A DNA stretch of 18,247 bases from DASUBN01 sp035691665 (GTDB lineage Bacteria; Pseudomonadota; Gammaproteobacteria; Natronospirales; REEB76): NCBI GenBank assembly GCA_035691665.1, contig DASSIS010000159.1:1-18247 (forward strand). The letters run 5' to 3'. The position numbers and the translations under genes were made by a program. The notes under the pieces are model-generated. The model was not told the DNA's origin. It saw only the letters and a program-made list of their open reading frames with translations, and searched no databases. Positions within the stretch are counted from its first letter, which is position 1; each line of letters starts with the position of its first letter. Positions 7,708 through 13,281 of the stretch are shown here, piece by piece.

Positions 7708-8217
7708 TCAATCGTCCGCGCGGCGCCAGACCGAATAGGCCGTGGTCCCACTGCCGGAGGCGCTCGCAGGGACCGCGTAGCTCAACACCCCCTTCTCGAA
7801 GGTGTAGTCCCGTACCTGGCGCTTGCCTTCCCAGTTGGGGAAGGAGGAAGCCTCCACGTCGAACACCAGTTGATGGTGCGCCGCGTCGATGCTCACCTTG
7901 CCGATGTGGGTGCTGATGCCGATCAGCGCGGCGCGATATTCATCCGGGGTCCCGCGTGCCTTGTCACCGCTGGCGAAGACCGGGCGCCCGACCCTGAAGA
8001 TCTGCATGCTGTAGCGGCCGACGGCATCGACGATGAACAGGCCATCGGGATGCTCGCCGTAGTTGGTAGTGCGGCTGCCATCCGCATGGATCTCGTAGGC
8101 GGAGACCATGATCCAGGTCCCCTTGAGGGAGGCCAGATCCTCGGCGTGGGCGGTCCCGAGCCCCGCGAGCAGGAGCGAGAGGGCAGACAGGACGTTCGGC
8201 AATCTCTGATAAATCAT
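7708..8217 (-). CDS. Secreted lipocalin-like domain protein
   Basis: A 169-residue protein with a clear signal peptide (hydrophobic residues 9-21, cleavage likely after GTAHA at 25), hence periplasmic or secreted. The mature part begins SLKGTWIMVSAYEI, and ends in a beta-rich stretch with the segments GKVSIDAAHHQLVFDVEASS and YTFEKGVLSYAVP. This matches the general look of the Lipocalin_5 group (single beta-barrel domain, GTW near the start). I cannot name a ligand or pathway. The ATG at 8217 is well supported by AGGAG (complement of 8225-8229) about 8 nt upstream. It is divergent from a CGNR zinc-finger gene, and an inverted repeat between the two overlaps its likely -10 region, so it may be the target of that regulator. 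Confidence 0.7.
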   Translation of the reverse strand: MIYQRLPNVLSALSLLLAGLGTAHAEDLASLKGTWIMVSAYEIHADGSRTTNYGEHPDGLFIVDAVGRYSMQIFRVGRPVFASGDKARGTPDEYRAALIGISTHIGKVSIDAAHHQLVFDVEASSFPNWEGKRQVRDYTFEKGVLSYAVPASASGSGTTAYSVWRRADD

Positions 8218-8228
8218 GGCTGGACTCC

Positions 8229-8253
8229 TAGTAACCAGTTAATATGGTTAGTA
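8229..8253. promoter_or_regulatory. Inverted repeat, candidate operator between lipocalin-like and CGNR genes
   Basis: TAGTAACCA at 8229-8237 and TGGTTAGTA at 8245-8253 form a 9-7-9 dyad with a single mismatch. The 7-nt spacer contains TATTAA on the minus strand (complement of 8239-8244), a plausible -10 box for the lipocalin-like gene starting at 8217. A protein bound here would block that promoter. A further GGTTAC occurs at 8289-8294, just before the likely GTG start of the CGNR gene. Confidence 0.45.
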
Positions 8254-8294
8254 CAGAGCTTGCCATTTTCTTTAAAACCTGTCAAATAGGTTAC

Positions 8295-8876
8295 GTGAGA
8301 ACTCACCCCTTACCTGAGGACCGGGACGGTTTCCGCTTCCGGGGCGGCGCCAACGTCATCGACCTGCCGGCCACCCTGCAAGCGAGGCTCAGCCCTGAGC
8401 CGCGGGAGCTGCTCGCCGCGCCCGCGGACCTGGCCCGCTGGCTGGTATCGGCGGGCCTCGCGACCTCTACCCCCGAGGTGAGCGCCGAGGATCTGGCCGT
8501 CGCACGGACCCTGCGCGAGGCGATCTACGTCTTGGCCGGGACACGCAGCGGGAGCGAAGCCAAGGCGGCGCGAGACCATCTGAATGGGATCGCCGCCGGT
8601 ACGCCGGCCATACCGCGGCTGGGGGACGACGGTAGCCTGAACCTGGTCGGGCCCGCCGCTGCCTTGCTCGTCACCCTGGCGCGGGAGGCGGTGCAGCTCT
8701 TCGGTGGCGACGATGTCGGACTCATCCGGCAGTGCCACTCGCCCACCTGCACGCTCTACTTCATCGACACCTCACGCCGGGGTGACCGGCAGTGGTGCTC
8801 CATGTCGGCATGCGGGAACAAGGCCAAGGCGGCCGGATTCCGGCGGCGCCAACGCAAGAAACAACGCACGCGGTGA
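8295..8876 (+). CDS. CGNR zinc-finger domain protein (ABATE domain), putative transcriptional regulator
   Basis: The C-terminal third is a CGNR zinc finger: Cys147 and Cys152 in CHSPTC, then WCS with Cys168 and SACGNK with Cys173, followed by a very basic tail (RRRQRKKQRTR). The last motif residue is Lys rather than Arg (CGNK). The N-terminal part (FRFRGG... near residue 13, AAPADLARWLVSAGL near 41-55) is the stress-associated ABATE-type domain that accompanies this finger. Members are thought to bind DNA, but few have been studied. I prefer the GTG at 8295 (193 residues): AATAGG lies 4-5 nt upstream and the protein then starts MRTHPLPEDRDGFRFRGG, like relatives. An ATG at 8244 would add 17 unrelated residues and put an inverted repeat inside the gene. 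Probably regulates the divergent lipocalin-like gene or itself. Confidence 0.75.
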   Translation: MRTHPLPEDRDGFRFRGGANVIDLPATLQARLSPEPRELLAAPADLARWLVSAGLATSTPEVSAEDLAVARTLREAIYVLAGTRSGSEAKAARDHLNGIAAGTPAIPRLGDDGSLNLVGPAAALLVTLAREAVQLFGGDDVGLIRQCHSPTCTLYFIDTSRRGDRQWCSMSACGNKAKAAGFRRRQRKKQRTR

Positions 8877-9006
8877 GGTGGCACGCGCCGTAGTGGTCCG
8901 CCTCTGCATAGGCAGGCATCCCGCTGCCGGGTCGCACATGTCGCAGACGGTTACATTCAGCAACAGTCCGCTGTGAATACCCGCTCCGCGCGACATGCTT
9001 TTTGCT

Positions 9007-9036
9007 TTGACAAGCGCCAATAATCAGGTGTTAAAT
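9007..9036 (+). promoter_or_regulatory. Candidate sigma-70 promoter for the 9171 membrane-protein gene
   Basis: A perfect -35 hexamer TTGACA at 9007-9012 is followed after 18 bp by TTAAAT at 9031-9036, a four-out-of-six -10 match. The start would fall near 9043, giving a leader of about 128 nt. The surrounding DNA is locally AT-rich compared with the genes on either side. The rest of the 294-bp gap from 8877 upstream of this promoter shows only a weak hairpin (GGCAG 8911-8915 / CTGCC 8924-8928) behind the CGNR gene. Confidence 0.5.
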
Positions 9037-9042
9037 TGAACT

Positions 9043-9146
9043 GTGGCGTCGGATGCCACGGTTCTTTAGGCCCAGTTCGCTCCCTGCAAGCTTCCAGTCA
9101 TCCGACATACAGGACACACGTAGCGCGCGGCTCCAGGCCTGCGCGC
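9043..9146 (+). other. Structured 5' leader: two hairpins before the 9171 gene
   Basis: The first hairpin starts at the predicted transcript 5' end: GTGGCGT at 9043-9049 pairs with ATGCCAC at 9053-9059, one G-U pair, loop CGG. The second is stronger: GCGCGCGGC at 9123-9131 pairs with GCC at 9137-9139 and GCGCGC at 9141-9146, with one bulged T and a 5-nt loop. It ends 12 nt before the Shine-Dalgarno TAGGAGG at 9159-9165. I do not recognise a known riboswitch. The role could be mRNA stability or translational control. Confidence 0.4.
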
Positions 9147-9170
9147 ATCTTCAGAGATTAGGAGGACACG

Positions 9171-9620
9171 ATGTCTGAGGTGGAGACGATCCAGGAGAGG
9201 ATGCGCCCGGTCTATATCGGCCGCCACCTGGTGGGCGAGATCTCGGAAGAGGATTGGGCCGTGATCGTAGCCGACGTGCGTTCCAACCGCCTCCTATGGC
9301 AGGCCCAAGCCCGTAACGTGGTCCGGGTGCTGTCGCGGACCCTCGGCTTCGGCTTCATCAGCGTGCCGCTCGGCGTCTTCTGGACCGCGGTGACCCTGGG
9401 CTGGCTCGGCAAGCCGGTGGATTTCCCGCAACCCGGCCAGCATATCGGCGAGCTGTTGCGGCATCCAGAGATCGTGGCGGCCGGCGTGGCGCTGGCCATC
9501 GCGGCCATGCTCGCCATCGGCTTGCGGCTCGGCTACGTGGACTACTTCGCCAAGGCGCGCAGCGCGCTGGTGAAGGAACGCCTGGGGCTGGACCAACCGG
9601 GGATGTGCAAGGTCCGCTGA
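9171..9620 (+). CDS. Small membrane protein of unknown function, two transmembrane segments
   Basis: I do not recognise a family. The 149-residue product has a cytosol-like, charged N-terminus (residues 1-57, with acidic SEVETIQER and GEISEEDW and later basic RNVVRVLSRT). Two hydrophobic segments follow, about 58-79 (GFGFISVPLGVFWTAVTLGW) and about 101-121 (IVAAGVALAIAAMLAIGL), joined by a roughly 20-residue loop rich in Pro and His. A short basic C-terminal tail ends in KVR. By the positive-inside rule both ends are probably cytoplasmic. There is no signal peptide. The start is one of the best supported in the window: TAGGAGG ends 5 nt before the ATG. A promoter-like pair lies 135 bp upstream and the leader is structured. 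The gene converges on the DoxX-like pair with a 19-bp gap and no terminator in it. Confidence 0.7.
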   Translation: MSEVETIQERMRPVYIGRHLVGEISEEDWAVIVADVRSNRLLWQAQARNVVRVLSRTLGFGFISVPLGVFWTAVTLGWLGKPVDFPQPGQHIGELLRHPEIVAAGVALAIAAMLAIGLRLGYVDYFAKARSALVKERLGLDQPGMCKVR

Positions 9621-9639
9621 GCGTCCACGTCCTGCCGCT

Positions 9640-10425
9640 CTAGCGCTTGCCCACTGCGAACCAGCGCATCCCTCGATAAGAATCCGCCACCACCCAGGCT
9701 GAAGCCATGAGCACCACGGAAGCGGTGAACTCGCCCCATTGGGGGGCGGTGATGGTCCCCGCCAGCATCAGGGTGGGCCACACCAGCAGCGTGAAGCCGC
9801 CTATCTGCACCGCGGAGAGCGTGGCAGCCAGTCGCCCATAGACGCCGCTCAATATGCCCGCGCCCGCGGCGAGGTAAGCGACGCCGGTGAAATACGCCCA
9901 GAACGTGTGCCAAGGCAACCAGCTGGGGACGATGGGGGCCGTCAGGTTGAAATACGCGAAATGGGAGAAGCCGAAGGCGAGCATGGCGAGACCGTAGAGC
10001 ACTCGCGCGATGTGTAGGCCCTTCTCGCCGGTGGCGAAGCCGAGCCGCCGCCGATCCCAGTCCGTGGCGAACCAGGCATACAGCACCCAGGCGGCGGCGG
10101 TCCACACCGCGTTCTGGCCGTTGGTCTGATAGACGCCCTCCGAGGTGGGAGCGAGGAAGATGAAGCGCAGCTTGAACAGGAGCCACCACAGCAGGAAATA
10201 AGCGAACAGCAGGCGGGCGGCGGGCGCGGCGGTACGCGGCCAGAAGAAGCCGATGCCGCATACGAGAGGCACGAAGGCGCAGAGATAGACCAAGACCTCC
10301 CGTCCAGGCAGATCCTTAGGGGTAGGCTGCCAGATCTGGATGAAGTCGCCTTTGACGAAGCCCAGGATGCCGATGGATATCAAGGTCGTAGCGAAGACCG
10401 CGTGACCCAGGCTCGCGATACGCAC
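9640..10425 (-). CDS. DoxX-like integral membrane protein (downstream copy of a tandem pair)
   Basis: A 261-residue, very hydrophobic protein with about seven or eight likely membrane helices. It has segments typical of DoxX-like proteins, such as LYGLAMLAFGFSHFAYF and WAYFTGVAYLAAGAGILSGV. DoxX-family members are poorly characterised; some are linked to quinone or thiosulfate chemistry or to redox stress, but nothing here fixes a role. It starts at GTG 10425 (MRIASLGHAVFATT), with GAGGAGCAG just upstream, and lies 9 nt after the stop of its paralog, so the two are cotranscribed and perhaps coupled. By eye about half the residues are identical to the neighbour along the full length, pointing to tandem duplication followed by divergence. 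Confidence 0.72.
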   Translation of the reverse strand: MRIASLGHAVFATTLISIGILGFVKGDFIQIWQPTPKDLPGREVLVYLCAFVPLVCGIGFFWPRTAAPAARLLFAYFLLWWLLFKLRFIFLAPTSEGVYQTNGQNAVWTAAAWVLYAWFATDWDRRRLGFATGEKGLHIARVLYGLAMLAFGFSHFAYFNLTAPIVPSWLPWHTFWAYFTGVAYLAAGAGILSGVYGRLAATLSAVQIGGFTLLVWPTLMLAGTITAPQWGEFTASVVLMASAWVVADSYRGMRWFAVGKR

Positions 10426-10434
10426 TCCTGCTCC

Positions 10435-11229
10435 TCATGTCGCCTTGGGCTTGAATGGCGTTAGCCAGCGGGTACCGCGATATGAATCCGCCATCACCCA
10501 GCCGCTGGCGGTCAAGGCTATGGAGACCACGAACTCGCCCCACATGGACGGGTCATTGGTGCCCTTCGCCACCACGGGCAGCCAGATGAGCAGCGTGAAG
10601 CCGCCCATCTGGACCACCGAGAGCGCGGCCGCGAGCCGCGCGTAGAAGCCCACGAGCACGGCGACGCCCGCGGCGATATAGGCGGAGCCGGTGAAATACG
10701 CCCAATACACGTGCCCCGGCAACCAGCCCGGCACCAGGGACGCGGTGTTGTCGAGATAAGCGAAATGGGACAGGCCGAAGGCGATCATGGCGAGGCCGTA
10801 GATCACCCGGGCGATGCGCAAACCTCTATCGCCGGTGGCGAAGGCGAGGTGCCGCTTGTCCCAATCCTCCGCGAACCAGACATACAGGACCCAGGCGGCC
10901 GCCACCTGCACCGCGGTCTCGCCCCAGCTTTCGTAATAGACCTCCGTGCCGGCATGCATCAGGACGTAGCGGAGCTTGAACAGCACCATCCATGCCAACA
11001 CATAGACCAGGGCCAAGCGCGCGGCAGGAGCGGAGGTGCGCCGCCACAGGAGGCCGAGGCCGGCGGCAAGTGAGATCAGGGAATAGAGATAGGGGAAGAG
11101 TTCACGTGCCGGGAAATCCTTGGGCACCGCATACCACACGAGCCCATAGTCGTTCCTGATGAGGCCCAAGAGGCCGACGAAGATGAAGACCGCCGCAAAG
11201 ACCGCATGACCCACGCTCGCGATGCGCAT
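10435..11229 (-). CDS. DoxX-like integral membrane protein (upstream copy of a tandem pair)
   Basis: A 264-residue multi-helix membrane protein and the first gene of a two-gene operon. Its IYGLAMIAFGLSHFAYL and WAYFTGSAYIAAGVAVLVGF segments match the paralog and the DoxX-like group. Strings shared with the neighbour include SAPAARL/AAPAARL, AAAWVLY.WFA.DWD.R, and the C-terminal ADSYRG.RW. The frame also allows ATGs at 11259 and 11232, but I prefer 11229: it gives MRIASVGHAVFA, the same start as the paralog, and a GGAGGAGGGG run (complement of 11233-11242) lies at suitable distance. A TATACA (complement of 11277-11282) could be a -10 box, without a good -35. Function unknown. Confidence 0.72.
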   Translation of the reverse strand: MRIASVGHAVFAAVFIFVGLLGLIRNDYGLVWYAVPKDFPARELFPYLYSLISLAAGLGLLWRRTSAPAARLALVYVLAWMVLFKLRYVLMHAGTEVYYESWGETAVQVAAAWVLYVWFAEDWDKRHLAFATGDRGLRIARVIYGLAMIAFGLSHFAYLDNTASLVPGWLPGHVYWAYFTGSAYIAAGVAVLVGFYARLAAALSVVQMGGFTLLIWLPVVAKGTNDPSMWGEFVVSIALTASGWVMADSYRGTRWLTPFKPKAT

Positions 11230-11301
11230 CATCCCCTCCTCCGTCGATATCCCGGACATCGGGTACAGGCATCTCTTGTATAGCAGATGCGAAGACTAAG
11301 A

Positions 11302-11328
11302 CAGGGAAACGGCGCGATAAGTTTCCTG
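11302..11328 (-). other. Hairpin downstream of pgl, upstream of the DoxX-like operon
   Basis: On the minus strand, CAGGAAAC (complement of 11321-11328) pairs with GTTTCC plus CTG (complement of 11302-11310) with one bulged base and a 10-nt loop. It lies about 55 nt after the pgl stop and upstream of the next gene on that strand. The downstream strand reads CTGTCTTAGTCTT, only mildly T-rich, so termination is possible but weak. A second small dyad, CATGCG 11345-11350 / CGCATG 11358-11363, is closer to the stop. Confidence 0.3.
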
Positions 11329-11381
11329 CCGCTGCTGTTGCGGCCATGCGAATCCAACGCATGAACGCGTGATGAAGCGTT

Positions 11382-12089
11382 TCAGAGCGCCTGTGCTGCG
11401 TCGCGATCCGCGAACACCACGGCCCGCTCCCGCTGGATGCGGCCCGCGGGCATGGAAACATCGCCGGCGGCGAGCCGGGCCAACATCTCGGCCTTCTCGT
11501 CACCCGTCACGAGCCAGACCACGGCCCGGGCGCGGTTGATGAGGGGGAAGGTGAGAGTCATGCGGCTAGAGCCTTTATAAGGTCCGGTCACGGCCACGTC
11601 CCGGTCGCTCACCCGGGTCGCGGCATCCCCCGGCACCAGGGAGGCGGTATGGCCATCGGCACCGAGACCGAGCTGCACCAAGTCCAACACCGGCGGCGTA
11701 CCGCCTACTTGCTCCAAGGTATGGGCATAAGTGCGCGCACCGGCCTCCAGGTCCGCCATCTCCACGGGCATGGGATGGAGCACGGGCCTCGGGTGCTCGC
11801 CCTGCATGAGCAGGTTGAGCTTCAGGTTCGTCAGGCTGCGCTCGGAGGTATCCGCCGGTGCCACCCGCTCATCCGCCTGCAGGAGGTGCACGCGGCTCCA
11901 GGGGAGACGCTCGGTAGCGAGATGGTTGAACATGCGTCCTGGCGTGCGGCCGCCGCTCAAGGCCAAGAGGAAACGGTCCTGCTTCTCCAGAGCCCGCCGC
12001 GCGGCGTCAGCGATGAACACCGCTGCCGCCTTGGAGGTCGCTTCTGCGTCCGGGAAGACCTTGAGCTCGAGCCTGGACGCTGGAGTCAT
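11382..12089 (-). CDS. pgl: 6-phosphogluconolactonase, DevB type
   Basis: Pgl hydrolyses 6-phosphoglucono-delta-lactone to 6-phosphogluconate, the step between Zwf and Gnd (or Edd) in the cytoplasm. The 235-residue protein has the family signatures: LALSGGRTPGRMF at 42-54, the ADER segment at 72-75, and LGLGADGHTASLVPG at 140-154, which separate it from the related glucosamine-6-phosphate deaminases mainly by the surrounding sequence and the neighbouring gnd. The ATG overlaps the gnd stop by ATGA, so it is translationally coupled to gnd. It is the last gene of the minus-strand sugar block; its product is the substrate of Gnd, which is encoded just before it. Confidence 0.93.
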   Translation of the reverse strand: MTPASRLELKVFPDAEATSKAAAVFIADAARRALEKQDRFLLALSGGRTPGRMFNHLATERLPWSRVHLLQADERVAPADTSERSLTNLKLNLLMQGEHPRPVLHPMPVEMADLEAGARTYAHTLEQVGGTPPVLDLVQLGLGADGHTASLVPGDAATRVSDRDVAVTGPYKGSSRMTLTFPLINRARAVVWLVTGDEKAEMLARLAAGDVSMPAGRIQRERAVVFADRDAAQAL

Positions 12090-13099
12090 TTCTTGTCCGC
12101 GGCATGGCCGCCGAACTCGGCACGCAGGGCCGAGAGCAGGCGGTTGGCGAAGTCGTCCTCGCCGCGGGAAGCGAAGCGCGCGTAGACCGCGGCGCTCAAG
12201 ACCGGCACAGGTACCGAGGTGTCGATGGCGGCCTGCAGCGTCCAGCGGCCTTCGCCGGAATCGGAGACCTCGCTGCGGAAAGCTTCGAGACCGGGGTCTG
12301 CGTGCAGGGCGTGGGCGGCGAGGTCCAAGAGCCAGGAGCGGATCACGCTGCCGCGGCGCCAGACCTCGGCGACCCCTCCCACATCGAATTCGTAGCGGTA
12401 ATCCTTGGGGTTGGCGAGGGGCGCGGTCTCCGCGTCCGCACTGCGCGCGGCTTTGCCCGCACCGGCATGGCGCAGGACGTTGAGGCCTTCGGCATAGGCC
12501 TGCATGATCCCGTATTCGATGCCGTTGTGGACCATCTTCACGAAGTGGCCGGCACCCGCGCCACCGCAGTGCAGGTAACCCTGCTCGGCGGTGCCGGATT
12601 GCCCTTGTCGCCCGGGAGTGCGCGGTACGGCACCCAGGCCCGGTGCGAGCGCGGCGAAGAGGGGGTCGAGATGCCGGACCACCGCATCCTCACCGCCGAT
12701 CATGAGACAGAAACCTTCCGCGAGGCCCCATACGCCGCCGCTGGTGCCCACGTCCACGTAGTGGATACCTTTGGACTTCAGGAACGCGGCGCGGGCCAGA
12801 TCCTCCCGATAATGGGAGTTGCCGCCGTCCACGACGATATCGCCCGGGGCGAGCAAGCCTTCCAGCGCCGCCACGGTGCCGCCCACCACCGCCGCCGGCA
12901 GCATGATCCAGACGGCGCGGGGCGGTTCGAGCTTGCGTACCAGGTCACTCAGGGAATCGGCGACGAGGGCGCCCTCCTGCTGCAGCGGCTTGGCCGCTTG
13001 CGCCGCCGCGTCGTAGACCACGCAGGCGTGGCCCTGCCGCATCAGGCGCCGGGCCATGCCGGCGCCCATCCTGCCCAAGCCGATCATGCCGAGCTGCAT
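12086..13099 (-). CDS. gnd: 6-phosphogluconate dehydrogenase (decarboxylating), short form, probably NAD-dependent
   Basis: The enzyme oxidises 6-phosphogluconate to ribulose 5-phosphate and CO2. The 337 residues are the short bacterial form, not the roughly 470-residue E. coli type. It opens with the Rossmann motif GMIGLGRMGAGMARRLMRQG; strand beta-2 ends VVYD with Asp30, a position where acidic residues favour NAD over NADP. The substrate motifs are DGGNSHY (91-97), GTSGGVWG (118-125) and KMVHNGIEYG, with catalytic Lys188 and Asn192. The C-terminal domain follows with RRGSVIRSWLLDL. The ATG at 13099 has AGAGG 6-7 nt upstream. A TACTAT (complement of 13147-13152) could be a -10 box, so gnd-pgl may have its own promoter apart from the receptor upstream. 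zwf is not in the window. Confidence 0.92.
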   Translation of the reverse strand: MQLGMIGLGRMGAGMARRLMRQGHACVVYDAAAQAAKPLQQEGALVADSLSDLVRKLEPPRAVWIMLPAAVVGGTVAALEGLLAPGDIVVDGGNSHYREDLARAAFLKSKGIHYVDVGTSGGVWGLAEGFCLMIGGEDAVVRHLDPLFAALAPGLGAVPRTPGRQGQSGTAEQGYLHCGGAGAGHFVKMVHNGIEYGIMQAYAEGLNVLRHAGAGKAARSADAETAPLANPKDYRYEFDVGGVAEVWRRGSVIRSWLLDLAAHALHADPGLEAFRSEVSDSGEGRWTLQAAIDTSVPVPVLSAAVYARFASRGEDDFANRLLSALRAEFGGHAADKK

Positions 13100-13204
13100 C
13101 TTGAGCCTCTAGGGTCCGCGGGCGGGGCGCCCGGCTTCGAGCTGGGATAGTAGCGCTCTGCTTCTGCTTGGGGGAAGGAAGAGAGGTGGGAGCTCCAGGG
13201 AATC

Positions 13205-13237
13205 CCCTGGCCGGCGGGGTTCCGCCGCCGGCCAGGG
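13205..13237 (-). terminator. Perfect 13-bp GC-rich hairpin downstream of the TonB-dependent receptor gene
   Basis: CCCTGGCCGGCGG at 13205-13217 pairs without mismatch with CCGCCGGCCAGGG at 13225-13237, across a 7-nt loop. It lies about 45 nt after the receptor stop on the minus strand and about 100 nt before the gnd start. No T-run follows, so it may act through Rho, as a 3' end stabiliser, or as an attenuator between receptor and gnd-pgl. CCAGGG at 13195-13200 could pair instead with 13205-13210. Confidence 0.6.
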
Positions 13238-13281
13238 TATCCGCTCTTAAGGAACGCTCCCGGTTCCCTTGTGCCTTCGCC

